Virus record (IMG/VR): IMGVR_UViG_3300034073_001791
Span: 1 to 39,133 of that record
From: a virus
Reading direction: 5' to 3' (one strand)
DNA: 39,133 nt
The notes under the pieces are model-generated. The model searched no databases, was not told where the DNA came from, and saw only the letters and a list, made by a program, of their open reading frames with translations. The position numbers and the translations under genes are program-made. Positions 14,923-23,552 of the stretch are shown piece after piece (within the stretch, counting starts at the first letter, position 1; every line of letters starts with the position of its first letter).

Positions 14923-15468
14923 TTACAACAAATGTTTTTTGTATTTCCACGGCTCCGTATCGTTCCAAATTCGATAGCAATGAAAAACGTAAAGATTTTT
15001 TAATTGACCCAGCTTCAATCCCGTAGCCCTCACCTGCTCGGAAAAGATAGCATCGCATGAAGCGTTTTTTTCCATAAATCCTCCCACCGCCTTCCAAGTT
15101 GATTTCCTGAAAGCCATAAAGTAACCTGCAATAACTTCCCCTCTCCCCATTGGTTCTATGCCTATTTCGTTGTAAGTCAAAGCGATTTGATAATGATTTT
15201 TTATATCGGTGTCAAAGCTGAATTTTCCTTCATGTAATTGATAGGTCTGTTTAATTCGATTTGTTCGGCAGCCAACCAATCCAAACCTATCCCCATCTAA
15301 GGACAAAGAATCTTCAATACGTTTTCCCCAGTCATCAGTAAGATAGGAAATATCCCCATCCTGCAAGACAATCCAGGTGTCATCCGGAACATTCAAGGAT
15401 TTTATAAAATCGTTATAGGCCTTGCCTATATTTTTGTCTGATCGGAATGGGTTTGAGTAAATTATCAT
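14923..15468 (-). CDS. Glycosyltransferase-like protein, GT-A fold, 181 aa
   Basis: The opening IYSNPFRSDKNIGKAYNDFI and the acidic motif WIVLQDGDISYLTDDWG (DGD as a DxD-type nucleotide-sugar/metal site) point to a GT-A, family-2-like glycosyltransferase. A later FMAFRKSTWKAVGGF is the 'G-x-x-GxF' acceptor-side element seen in GT2 enzymes. At 181 aa it is shorter than usual (230-300), but both ends of the core are present. With the neighbouring sugar enzymes it could glycosylate a virion protein or a host glycan. Confidence 0.75.
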   Translation of the reverse strand: MIIYSNPFRSDKNIGKAYNDFIKSLNVPDDTWIVLQDGDISYLTDDWGKRIEDSLSLDGDRFGLVGCRTNRIKQTYQLHEGKFSFDTDIKNHYQIALTYNEIGIEPMGRGEVIAGYFMAFRKSTWKAVGGFMEKNASCDAIFSEQVRATGLKLGQLKNLYVFHCYRIWNDTEPWKYKKHLL

Positions 15469-15842
15469 TTAAAAAGCAAATAGATAGGTTGAGCTTTATA
15501 TTGATCTAAATTATTCTCCCAATTTCCTTCGTCATAATACAATTTGTCATCATCGTAAATGTCAACAAATGCGTTTTCAGTAGCATAGTAGTAAGCCAAA
15601 AAATATTGTTCGGTTTTTTTATTGTAAACCATAAATATTTGAGTCTCAATAATATTTGGATTTGCTGAAGCAAATGAAAACATATCTGATCCTTCGATAT
15701 AAAATGATATGATCCCTATACCAAATTTTTCCCTGTAATACTCTATTCTTTTTATTTCATCTTTTTTTTCAGATTGTTTTTTATTTCTCTGATTTTCTAA
15801 TGATTTTCTAAACTCTTCTAATTCAATTGTCTGATTTCTCAT
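15465..15842 (-). CDS. Hypothetical protein in the sugar cassette, 125 aa
   Basis: The N-terminal third is a charged helix (IELEEFRKSLENQRNKKQSE), followed by a beta-rich, Tyr-rich domain (KFGIGIISFYIEGSDMFSFA, QYFLAYYYATENAFVDIYDD). No family was recognised. It overlaps the glycosyltransferase start by ATGA, so the two are coupled. Confidence 0.65.
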   Translation of the reverse strand: MRNQTIELEEFRKSLENQRNKKQSEKKDEIKRIEYYREKFGIGIISFYIEGSDMFSFASANPNIIETQIFMVYNKKTEQYFLAYYYATENAFVDIYDDDKLYYDEGNWENNLDQYKAQPIYLLFK

Positions 15843-15855
15843 TTGTTGTTTGTTG

Positions 15856-17070
15856 TTAGTTGATCACCTCCCAGTTAGGTATCGGGATTATGTACTTTGC
15901 GTTTGGAATCAGCGGTCTAAGTTTGGCAATGATTTCTTCTTTAAAGTTCCAAGAAAGAATCAATACGTAGTCAGGCTGAAAATTAATTATTGACTCAAGA
16001 CCAATAATCGGAATACCTGTCCCCGGGGAATACTTACCGATTTTTTCAGGAGTTTCATCGCAGATGAACTCAATCAAGTCAGTACCGATTCCACAAAAGT
16101 TAAGCAAAGTGTTTCCCTTGGCTGAAGCTGCGAAGGCACAAACTTTTTTATCCTTGGCAATAGCTGTAAGATTTTGGCTGATTTGATCTTTTAATTGATA
16201 GATGTTGGCCGCCCAAGTTTGATAGTCGGACAATTCATTCCAAAAGTTTACCTCGTAATCCTCTGTAATTTCCTTATCGCCTTTCTGCTTTCTTATCTCG
16301 TATCGCATCGTTCCTCCGTGAATATCCTGATAGGATAGATTCACCAAGTGAAGATTAACTTTCTCGCATAGGTCCATCATTGGACGAATAGACCAATAGG
16401 TCATATGTTCAAAATAAACTTGGTCGAATTGATTTCCTTCCATCGTTTCCATCCAATAGGGATTTTCAATTACCAATACCCCGTCAGGTTTCAGGGCAAT
16501 CTTGCATGCCTCCAAGAACTCGGTTACGTTGTCAAGGTGTGCGAATACGTTGGTAGCGGTGATTAGGTCGCAAGTATCTTCAAAATAACTAGCAACTCTT
16601 AACCCCCAAAATGCACAAATAGATGGTATTCTCTTTTTCCTTGATATGTCACAAAGATTTTTAGCTGGATCAATATTAGTAACATGATGGTTTAATATTT
16701 TTCTAAACTCATAAAGTAATGTGCCATCATTTCCAGCAATATCTAAATGCCTTGTTTCTTCATTTAACCCATACTTATCTTTCAACTCCAAAGCCATTTT
16801 TTTGCAATGTTCAATGTAGCCTTGATTCACAGAACTCCGATAGGTGTAATTTCTGAAAAGTTGCCTTCCACTTACCACTTCGGTAAGTTGTGACAATCCG
16901 CAATTATCGCACCATGCCACGACTAAAGGAAGCCTCGGCGCATTAATAGCCTCTTCCTGCGTTTCAAATAAATTGTTGGCAAGCGGGATCAACCCGAGGT
17001 CAAGGTATGGTTTTAGTTCTCCGTGTCCGCAGACTCGGCATGCTGTATGCTTTTGTGAAATAATTTCCAT
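15856..17070 (-). CDS. Sugar C-methyltransferase-like SAM enzyme, 404 aa
   Basis: Three domains are in the order of the sugar C-methyltransferases (NovU, TylCIII and EryBIII type). First, an N-terminal zinc site has CRVCG at about residue 12 and CDNCG near 54. Second, a Rossmann SAM domain has HLDIAGNDGTLLYEF as a motif I variant, with TNVFAHLDN and GVLVIENPYW. Third, a C-terminal domain has VCAFAASAKGNTLLNFCG, GKYSPGTGIPI and PDYVLILSWNF. The segment FEHMTYWS, then IHGGTMRYE, matches the family's catalytic Glu/His region. It would methylate an NDP-hexose. Its 5' end overlaps the SDR gene by 58 nt. The start is fixed by the zinc motif. Confidence 0.85.
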   Translation of the reverse strand: MEIISQKHTACRVCGHGELKPYLDLGLIPLANNLFETQEEAINAPRLPLVVAWCDNCGLSQLTEVVSGRQLFRNYTYRSSVNQGYIEHCKKMALELKDKYGLNEETRHLDIAGNDGTLLYEFRKILNHHVTNIDPAKNLCDISRKKRIPSICAFWGLRVASYFEDTCDLITATNVFAHLDNVTEFLEACKIALKPDGVLVIENPYWMETMEGNQFDQVYFEHMTYWSIRPMMDLCEKVNLHLVNLSYQDIHGGTMRYEIRKQKGDKEITEDYEVNFWNELSDYQTWAANIYQLKDQISQNLTAIAKDKKVCAFAASAKGNTLLNFCGIGTDLIEFICDETPEKIGKYSPGTGIPIIGLESIINFQPDYVLILSWNFKEEIIAKLRPLIPNAKYIIPIPNWEVIN

Positions 17071-17729
17071 TTGGAAATATTTAATGATGAATCTTTAGGT
17101 GAAGAATTGTCGGTTAATGGCTTTCCTGTGATGTCAGGGTTTCGCCTTCTTGCATAGTCCAGTATAGTTTTCTTTTCTGTACCAATATTGATTAATCCTG
17201 TAAGATCGGATTTGGAAGCCTCCAGTATCATAGGTGCAATCACATCGACGTAATCTTTTGAAGTCCAAAGGTTGTTGTAGGCGTGTTCATGCGGGAATTC
17301 AGAAGCTCCAAAGCTAGTGCGAATAATTAAATGATTGGGCACCATTCTAACTGAACATTCACCGCCCAATTTTGACCAAGCGTAATTATTTACGGGTAAG
17401 ACAGGATCGGTTTCGTTGTAGTTTCCTAAAGTACCTGGATATACATAATCGGATGAAATGTAAACCAGTCGCTTTCCTGCAATCAAACAAGCTCTTGCGA
17501 CATTGGAAGCCCCGATTATATTCGTTGTTATCAATGCTAGATTTGGTGCCGTTGTGAGTTCGGCGGCTGCTAGAATGATTGTGTCAAATGAATAACATCG
17601 AAATGTGTAAAATAAATGATCTTCCTCAGTAATATCACAATGACTTGACCCAAGACAAATTAAATCCTGATCCAACTTTTTCAATTCGGTGCCCAGCAAG
17701 CCAGTACCACCTAAGACTATTGTATTCAT
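17013..17729 (-). CDS. NAD(P)-dependent SDR, RmlD/epimerase-like, 238 aa
   Basis: Nucleotide binding motif IVLGGTGLLGTEL at the N-terminus, the Ser of VYISSDYVYPGTLG and the catalytic YAWSKLGGE (YxxxK) identify an extended SDR acting on NDP-sugars, closest in layout to RmlD/4-keto reductases or epimerases. It is short (the family is usually 280-330 aa): the C-terminal substrate domain ends early, and the last 19 codons overlap the methyltransferase start. This may be truncation with takeover of the overlap. It probably makes the precursor for the adjacent methyltransferase and glycosyltransferases. Confidence 0.85.
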   Translation of the reverse strand: MNTIVLGGTGLLGTELKKLDQDLICLGSSHCDITEEDHLFYTFRCYSFDTIILAAAELTTAPNLALITTNIIGASNVARACLIAGKRLVYISSDYVYPGTLGNYNETDPVLPVNNYAWSKLGGECSVRMVPNHLIIRTSFGASEFPHEHAYNNLWTSKDYVDVIAPMILEASKSDLTGLINIGTEKKTILDYARRRNPDITGKPLTDNSSPKDSSLNISKWKLFHKSIQHAESADTEN

Positions 17730-17730
17730 A

Positions 17731-18930
17731 TCAATTGTGAATTAACAGGCATCCTTCGACCCGATTAAATGAACTCGCCCCGTACACTTTTGCTATATCA
17801 TTAAAGAAAAACCAGTCAGCTGAATGGCTTTCAATATCATTCCATCCTACTCGCCTAGCTACCTCATTTCTGATTAACACCCCTGCGCAATCAATATACC
17901 CTCGCTCTAGTCGGCAGTCAATAGTTTTCCATCCAATGTAGCTGTGAACCATTTTTGAGCAATAGGCAGCCACTATCTTTTCGGCATCAAAGCCTGAAAG
18001 CATTTTTTCTAAGTAGGCAGGAACGTGATAATTATCAGCGTTGGTAATCAATACATAACCGTTATTAGGTAATTTCTGTAGTTCCTCGGATCTGATCTTG
18101 TGTCCCCAATTTCCCGACCTCTTATCTGTTTCAAAATACTTGATCCTATTGTCACCTATTGACTTAACAATTTTTGACAAGCCAGTTTCATTTGGTCCAT
18201 CATGGATTAACAATAACTCCCAATTTTGGTGAGTTTGGGCAAGCATCGAAGAAATTATAAAAGGATAGCTGTTATAGATCGGGCAAATGACTGTTACCTT
18301 ATCCGTTTTCGCTTCTTTGAACTCTTTTAGGTGTTCATTCATTCTTTTCAAATATGAACTGTTACCCGTATCCCAAAGCGGTGAAGTAGAAAGCGGTGCA
18401 ACCTGATTTACTTGGTATCCCATCCTCTGAACCTGTAGCATTAATGTATCTTTTCCACGGTGCTCAAATTCATAGCAGTCGATTTTTGTTTCGAGCTTTC
18501 CAAATACCAGCTTTTTAGCAATTTCCTTTGTGATACAAAACCCGGTAGTCCGAACGTGTAACGGTGCATTCTTGGAGGCTATCTCCATGCAGTTCAATCC
18601 ATCGCCTTCGGTAAAGTATTTCACAAAATCTTTCCGCATTGGAATAACATCGTCAGTAATCCATAGCAATCTGTCAAAGTCGGGAAAATTTCTAATCTCT
18701 CCTCGGCAAACCTGAGCTAGGGCTCCAATGTCCATTCCTTTATTTAGCCTTCGGAAATATTTGGTCTTTGTGACCTTACAAAGATTCTGAATAGGTGTAT
18801 CCTCATACCTATCCACACTCTGAATTACCACCAGTTCGGAGTTTGTTTGATCGCATTTCTTCCAACAATTAATCCAACGTTCGATATTTTCAAATCTGTT
18901 GTAAACAATGATACCTACTATTGTTTTCAT
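17731..18930 (-). CDS. Two-domain glycosyltransferase (GT2-like), 399 aa
   Basis: Two GT-A-like units in one chain. Residues 1 to about 195 begin MKTIVGIIVYNRFENIERWI and carry DDV in LLWITDDVIPM. From about residue 210, VTVICPIYNSYPFIISSMLA and NWELLLIHDGPNET are a classic GT2 start, with ITNADNYHVPAYLE as the acidic metal site and IESHSADWFFFND near the end. The second unit is the more canonical. It lies one base before the SDR start. It may transfer the modified sugar made by the downstream enzymes. Confidence 0.85.
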   Translation of the reverse strand: MKTIVGIIVYNRFENIERWINCWKKCDQTNSELVVIQSVDRYEDTPIQNLCKVTKTKYFRRLNKGMDIGALAQVCRGEIRNFPDFDRLLWITDDVIPMRKDFVKYFTEGDGLNCMEIASKNAPLHVRTTGFCITKEIAKKLVFGKLETKIDCYEFEHRGKDTLMLQVQRMGYQVNQVAPLSTSPLWDTGNSSYLKRMNEHLKEFKEAKTDKVTVICPIYNSYPFIISSMLAQTHQNWELLLIHDGPNETGLSKIVKSIGDNRIKYFETDKRSGNWGHKIRSEELQKLPNNGYVLITNADNYHVPAYLEKMLSGFDAEKIVAAYCSKMVHSYIGWKTIDCRLERGYIDCAGVLIRNEVARRVGWNDIESHSADWFFFNDIAKVYGASSFNRVEGCLLIHN

Positions 18931-19124
18931 TGCTTTTCTAATATTATTTCAACACTCCCTTCGATTGGGCATTCTTCATGAATTTTATCCTCAGGTAATT
19001 CTCCTGTTAAATTAAACTCAATTCTCAAGGACAATGCTAGATTGCAATAATTTCGTCCGTCGAAATTGTCGTAATTACAAAATGGGCATTGATTACAATT
19101 TTTAACTATTAGCTCCAGCTTCAT
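18927..19124 (-). CDS. Cys-rich small protein, 65 aa
   Basis: It has an N-terminal CNQCPFC with a later NYCNLA and ECPIEG, enough for one metal site. The C-terminus is hydrophobic-acidic (GSVEIILEKQ). The gene overlaps the glycosyltransferase start by ATGA and is the first gene after the capsid terminator. It may be a zinc-binding accessory of the sugar cassette, but no family was recognised. Confidence 0.6.
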   Translation of the reverse strand: MKLELIVKNCNQCPFCNYDNFDGRNYCNLALSLRIEFNLTGELPEDKIHEECPIEGSVEIILEKQ

Positions 19125-19197
19125 ACTTCAAAAATTTCTAAATTTTCTCATTGTTTTTCGTGTTTGTTTTGTTTCCCAAATCTAATAAAAAAATAAT

Positions 19198-19229
19198 AAA
19201 AAAAAGCCGTGAAATAAATCACGGCTTTT
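19198..19229 (-). terminator. Rho-independent terminator after the major capsid gene
   Basis: A stem of 11 bp (AAAAGCCGTGA / TCACGGCTTTT) with a six-base loop is followed on the minus strand by a run of eight T. It lies 25 nt after the capsid stop, so capsid expression is separated from the sugar and tail genes, probably with partial read-through. Confidence 0.85.
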
Positions 19230-19253
19230 AAACAAAACAACAAACAACAAAGA

Positions 19254-20528
19254 TTAAGTAGTTTCCAAAATTGTTTTGGCTGCACTAAAGGTACCCTTAA
19301 CCAATACCGGAGTATCATTCGCAGAAATGAATTGAACAAGTCTTTGCTCGATTCTTACAGTTTTCAAATTATCAATAAAGTCATCTCCAGCCTCTCCGAT
19401 TGCTACTTGAATACCTGTTCTCAATCGAACATTGATAACTGACAAGTCACCTCCAACAAAGTCAGCAGCGGTACCAGTCAAGGCATTGGTAGGGATAATT
19501 CTAACGCCCCAAGCATTCAAGTTACCCTGAGCATCAAAAGTAACCCCGGAAGGCAAGATATACTGCTTATCGCCATCCTTCTCTGAAAGCATCACATGAA
19601 ACTGTCCCGTCTCGACAAAGACCCCGTTAACCACGCCATTTGCCGCCCTTACCTGAGCGATGATTCCGTGAATAACATCCCAGTTTGTCGCTGATTCAAC
19701 CTTACCCGCCATTGATCCTCCTGTGAAAGTGGTAGATTTACCAAGCAATCCCTGAAGCTGCGGATCAGTTCCGGAACCTGTGAAAAGCTGATTTTCAATT
19801 ACGGTCTCAACCCTCTTAACACCGTTGGTTTGAATGTAAGAGAATAGATACCCAGCATCTTCCAGCATCTCGGTAGTAACTTTCATGTGAACCCCGATTT
19901 TGTTGACCTTCGCTCTTTGCTCCTTGTATTGAACATCAAGCTGAGTTTTTTCAACACCTTCACCAATAAATACTGGGGTACCTTCTTGGTCGTATTCTTC
20001 AACCCATACAGCGTACTGAGTTCCGATAGCACCTACTGATACATTGGATAGGTAGGTAAGCAGTCTTTGTCTGATTGGCGAAACGACCCCTGTGAACTCG
20101 GAAATAGTTACCTGAGAAGAACTATTAGCGTTAGCAATAGTCGAGGCTAAAGTGATAGTTCCTACGGTCTTTTCCTGAATTTCAAAAGTCAAAGGGCCTG
20201 TCAATTTTTCACCAGTCGATTTAATTCGCTCAATTTCTTTTTTAACTGGCGCATAAGCCTTCATGAATGCGTCTTTGAAAGACTCCTCATTTACTTGCTT
20301 TTGCACCGCTGATTTTTGAATAGAAATATCCAACTTATCCAGCTGAGACTGCATCTTCTGTGCATCTTCCTTAGAAAGAACGCCATCCAATGATTTTAGT
20401 ACGGCTTCGGCCTTATCGAAGGCCTTCTGCGCCAAATCTTCCGCATTGGAAGCCTTGGTCTTTAGTGCGACCCCAGCTTCGTCAATAGACTTCTGAAGGT
20501 CGGCTTTGATTGTTTCTAAATTTTCCAC
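19254..20528 (-). CDS. Major capsid protein, HK97 family, 424 aa
   Basis: The layout is that of HK97 gp5. An N-terminal helical delta/scaffold domain (about residues 1-105, ENLETIKADLQKSIDEAGVA..., many Lys/Glu/Ala) would be removed by the upstream protease. A beta-rich capsid domain follows (ATIANANSSSQVTISEFTGV, EEYDQEGTPVFIGEGVEKTQ, KVNKIGVHMKVTTEMLEDAG, LFTGSGTDPQLQGLLG, VRIEQRLVQFISANDTPVLV). The overlap with the protease gene agrees. No dedicated scaffold gene was seen. Confidence 0.92.
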   Translation of the reverse strand: MENLETIKADLQKSIDEAGVALKTKASNAEDLAQKAFDKAEAVLKSLDGVLSKEDAQKMQSQLDKLDISIQKSAVQKQVNEESFKDAFMKAYAPVKKEIERIKSTGEKLTGPLTFEIQEKTVGTITLASTIANANSSSQVTISEFTGVVSPIRQRLLTYLSNVSVGAIGTQYAVWVEEYDQEGTPVFIGEGVEKTQLDVQYKEQRAKVNKIGVHMKVTTEMLEDAGYLFSYIQTNGVKRVETVIENQLFTGSGTDPQLQGLLGKSTTFTGGSMAGKVESATNWDVIHGIIAQVRAANGVVNGVFVETGQFHVMLSEKDGDKQYILPSGVTFDAQGNLNAWGVRIIPTNALTGTAADFVGGDLSVINVRLRTGIQVAIGEAGDDFIDNLKTVRIEQRLVQFISANDTPVLVKGTFSAAKTILETT

Positions 20529-21163
20529 GATTCAAATGAAAGTTTAAGTTCGATTGGTTTTTCATCGGCTTTTTCATTTGAAGTGGTCTTTGCCGGCTTC
20601 AATTGTAACAAAAGTGATTCTATTTCCTTGATGCACTCATCGGAGGCATCTGAAGTTCTTATAAATTTTTCCAGGTTCTTGAGGTAGTCTGAAAATTCCT
20701 TTGCTTCGATAAATGTCGTTTCGGGATTGGCACCTAAGAACTGTACCGCTGACCCTTCATACATCATTAGCTCCTTAATCCTGTTAGCTTTAGCTAATTG
20801 ATCGAATTGCTCCTTGATTGTCCTGAAACCAAATGAATGCTGATTGATAATACCCGACTCAACCATTTTGATAAAATCCTGACCCATCATGTGAGTCCCA
20901 GCCTTCATAGTGTATCGAAGTCCTTTTGTGTCCTCCTCAAGTTCTTCAATAACTCCAGGCACCTTAGTCTTATCGTGATCGAGCAAGTACTTAATCAATC
21001 GCTTTCCCTTAGGGCCACGTTCCTGGATGGTCTTTGTAAACGCTCCCTGTTCGATAATGTCGCCGTCAAGGTCTTTATTTCCGAACATGGCAAAATAACC
21101 CGATACGATACCCTGTTTTGTATCTGAATTTGTAAAGCCTTGGTTTAGTCCTTTGGTCAACAT
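20516..21163 (-). CDS. HK97-type prohead protease, 215 aa
   Basis: A serine protease of the U35 type that processes the capsid. The N-terminus GIVSGYFAMFGNKDLDGDII is characteristic, LIKYLLDHDKTKVPGVI supplies the catalytic His, and IINQHSFGFR supplies the catalytic Ser. The C-terminal 50 residues are a Lys/Glu tail. A Bacteroidota-type promoter lies just upstream, and the gene overlaps the capsid start by 13 nt. Confidence 0.92.
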   Translation of the reverse strand: MLTKGLNQGFTNSDTKQGIVSGYFAMFGNKDLDGDIIEQGAFTKTIQERGPKGKRLIKYLLDHDKTKVPGVIEELEEDTKGLRYTMKAGTHMMGQDFIKMVESGIINQHSFGFRTIKEQFDQLAKANRIKELMMYEGSAVQFLGANPETTFIEAKEFSDYLKNLEKFIRTSDASDECIKEIESLLLQLKPAKTTSNEKADEKPIELKLSFESWKI

Positions 21164-21180
21164 TAGCTTATTCGTTTAAG

Positions 21181-21213
21181 CAAATATACGTGAGAAAAAA
21201 AATAATATCCAAA
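21181..21213 (-). promoter_or_regulatory. Predicted Bacteroidota promoter for protease and capsid
   Basis: On the minus strand TTTG (21213-21210) is followed by 21 nt and TATATTTG (21188-21181), a full match to the Bacteroidota TTTG / TAnnTTTG consensus. The ATG of the protease is 17 nt further on. It lies in the only gap between the MuF-like gene and the protease, so it would boost capsid expression. Confidence 0.6.
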
Positions 21214-21215
21214 TA

Positions 21216-21971
21216 TTAAAAAGACTCAGGGTAATTTCTCCTAGCATACCGCTCTGAAAAGTACACCACCGTACACGAGCAATTTACAGTCTGAGCAGCA
21301 CCGCCCGAAATATCCCCTGGTTTCAACATCACAACCTGCACTCCGTTTGGGTTTGTGAACTGGAAAAAAGCATCCTTAGGAATCGGTTTGTTTTGCGCTT
21401 CCAAATGTTGAATCCTCGGCTCCTTTGATCCACCCCATACCCAAATTTTATAAAGATTCTGTCCTGTCTCATTCGCCCATTCAGTTGCTGATCTTTCTTT
21501 ACCCATAGCATTTGCTCTAGTCGATTCCGTTCGAGCTATCGCTCGAGCCCTTGTAACGGATCCAACCTGACGGGCTAGTAACCTTGCAGTCATGAACGGG
21601 TTTAGGCCTTGTTCTACGGCCATGGCTAGAGTTTCCTGTATCTTGCTTAACGTATTTTCATTGACCGAAGAAATTAGAGTGCCAAGGTTGGTCAATACCC
21701 AGTCTTTGATCCAAGCAGTCCACACCGATAAAAAAAAATCGCTAGGCGCAAAGACTTTCTCCCGAACCCTAATTCGATTGTATTCTTTCTTTGCAGAATC
21801 AACAAAAACTTTAGTATAAAACTCCACGTAAGCATCCTGCATAATTTTGGGATCAAAGTTCTTTGCCTGCTCTTTGAGTGCTTTGGTAAACAATTTCGTA
21901 CCAAACCGTTCATATTGCTTAAGCGCAGTCGCATTCTGCCTCCGTATTTGTGCAAGATTTATTTTGGCCAT
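21216..21971 (-). CDS. Minor head protein, Mu F-like / SPP1 gp7 family, 251 aa
   Basis: The C-terminal part carries the head morphogenesis signature: RARAIARTESTRANAMG, PRIQHLEAQNKPI and a terminal TVNCSCTVVYF. The N-terminal half is helical. In Mu and SPP1 these proteins are minor head components bound near the portal. The order portal, MuF, protease, capsid is standard. The start overlaps the portal stop. Confidence 0.87.
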   Translation of the reverse strand: MAKINLAQIRRQNATALKQYERFGTKLFTKALKEQAKNFDPKIMQDAYVEFYTKVFVDSAKKEYNRIRVREKVFAPSDFFLSVWTAWIKDWVLTNLGTLISSVNENTLSKIQETLAMAVEQGLNPFMTARLLARQVGSVTRARAIARTESTRANAMGKERSATEWANETGQNLYKIWVWGGSKEPRIQHLEAQNKPIPKDAFFQFTNPNGVQVVMLKPGDISGGAAQTVNCSCTVVYFSERYARRNYPESF

Positions 21972-23341
21972 TACTCTTGAAAATCAACAAAGTCAGTCCC
22001 ACCGCCTCCAAGTGCTTCATTCATTGGTATCAACCCTTGATTCACCCAGTGGTTATCCATACCCTCGGATTCTGAGACGTCAAATCCTACCATAGTTCTA
22101 AGTTCGTTAAAGGTAATGGCAGGACTTTTCCCGAAGGTGTCAAAAATCAATTTTACATCTGGCTGAAGTTCGGCATAAGAGGACGTATCGAAGTCAACTA
22201 CGTAATCCATCCCGTACCTTGATCCTATCCACTCGGTCAGCTTTTCCTCAAAGAGCTGTAATTGAGGCATGACCACGTCAGTAACCAATGATTTTTGGGC
22301 GTGTTCTAGGTTTGCGTTTGTCGCATTTGGCTGAAATAAAACTGGATTAACACCCCATAGACCGCATAAAGTCTGCAAGTCCATGTTTTGGGAATTGATA
22401 ATATCCAATGCCACAGGTGAAAGACCAATGGCGTCATATCGCATAGGAAGACTGGCGGCAATCACTCGGTTAATATTCGCATTTCCATTGATTCGTTCAT
22501 CCACCCTTTGATCTATCATTTGCCTTTGTTCGGGTGTCGGCCAAAATTCAGGGTTCTGCACGTTCGGAGAAAGAATGCCTTTGGCACCTTGATTCAAGTA
22601 CGCGTTGGTCTTCGCCTGTACCGAATAGGTGTTACCCTGCATGGTCTTTAATCCAGGTAAAAGAGGTGACATTCCCCGAAGTTGTTTTCCGTTTAAATCC
22701 CAGCTAAGGTTAGGCTGTTTGATATGCAAAACATCGCTTGCTGGAATCTCTATGGTTTGGTTTCCGATTGCAAGTTTATAGCCCCTGACAGGTTGCATCA
22801 TGCCTCCCATGACCAGCTCGACATAATTTGCAGGAAGAACGTACAATTCCTTAAACTTACCTTTATTCAGTCCTTCGGAAGGGGAATAGCCATAAATGAA
22901 CACCTCACCTGATGTATTGTACCATGTACTAACGTCGTTTAGGAATTCACTCCAAGTTTGAGATGGATTTGGTTTTTGAAGCAGTCTTACTACTGGATCC
23001 GATTCAGGAACCTCCACTAGTTCTTTTGTTCGGTAGATGGATGCCTGAGCTCTGTTAAGGTCTTTGCGTGAATATTTCGCAGATCGGTATTTTGATTCCC
23101 TTGAATTGTTCTTGAACACCGCCACAGGACAGGACTTTGACTTATCGGCTATCTTTCTGATTATCGAATAGATCAGCGCATTGCCTCGGTATCCTTCATC
23201 GACAAAAGTTTGATTGGTGCCATCGTACCAAATCAGAATGCCAGAGGTGTTAAAGTAGGGGTAAACTATTTCATTGAGCAAGTTCTTCCCCCCCGGTGCT
23301 GATTGAGGTGTAAGATATTCCCGTATAGCTTTCAGTATCAT
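21971..23341 (-). CDS. Phage portal protein, HK97-type, 456 aa
   Basis: It forms the dodecameric DNA entry vertex. Portal hallmarks: the early YRGNALIYSIIRKIADKSKS helix, SWSEFLNDVSTWYNTSGEVF-like wing (here TWSEFLNDVSTWYNTSGEVF), SDVLHIKQPNLSWDLNG, the stem region with MSPLLPGLKTMQGN, and the later crown helix region LEHAQKSLVTDVVMPQLQLF. Length is usual for the family. Confidence 0.92.
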   Translation of the reverse strand: MILKAIREYLTPQSAPGGKNLLNEIVYPYFNTSGILIWYDGTNQTFVDEGYRGNALIYSIIRKIADKSKSCPVAVFKNNSRESKYRSAKYSRKDLNRAQASIYRTKELVEVPESDPVVRLLQKPNPSQTWSEFLNDVSTWYNTSGEVFIYGYSPSEGLNKGKFKELYVLPANYVELVMGGMMQPVRGYKLAIGNQTIEIPASDVLHIKQPNLSWDLNGKQLRGMSPLLPGLKTMQGNTYSVQAKTNAYLNQGAKGILSPNVQNPEFWPTPEQRQMIDQRVDERINGNANINRVIAASLPMRYDAIGLSPVALDIINSQNMDLQTLCGLWGVNPVLFQPNATNANLEHAQKSLVTDVVMPQLQLFEEKLTEWIGSRYGMDYVVDFDTSSYAELQPDVKLIFDTFGKSPAITFNELRTMVGFDVSESEGMDNHWVNQGLIPMNEALGGGGTDFVDFQE

Positions 23342-23390
23342 TTCATCACTTTTGGAAATAAAAGTAAGTAATTATCAATCATTTCAAAAA

Positions 23391-23552
23391 TTACCGTTGA
23401 TATACAGCCACAATCAAGGCTCCATACACTCCGACAAAAAAGAACCTTGCAACCCAATGCCATGCGAAAGGATTCAATGAAATGCAAACAAAAGCAGTTA
23501 GCAGGTATATTACCAGTAGGCTTCCAAGGATGAATAATAGGTGTCTTTTCAT
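23391..23552 (-). CDS. Small membrane protein, 53 aa
   Basis: ATG 23552 overlaps the terminase stop by ATGA, and TAA is at 23391-23393. Two hydrophobic segments are clear: LLFILGSLLVIYLLTAFVCI and WVARFFFVGVYGALIVAVY, joined by a short SLNPFAWH loop. Coupled to the terminase large subunit gene. A small two-helix protein here could be membrane-active, but its role is unknown. Confidence 0.7.
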   Translation of the reverse strand: MKRHLLFILGSLLVIYLLTAFVCISLNPFAWHWVARFFFVGVYGALIVAVYQR

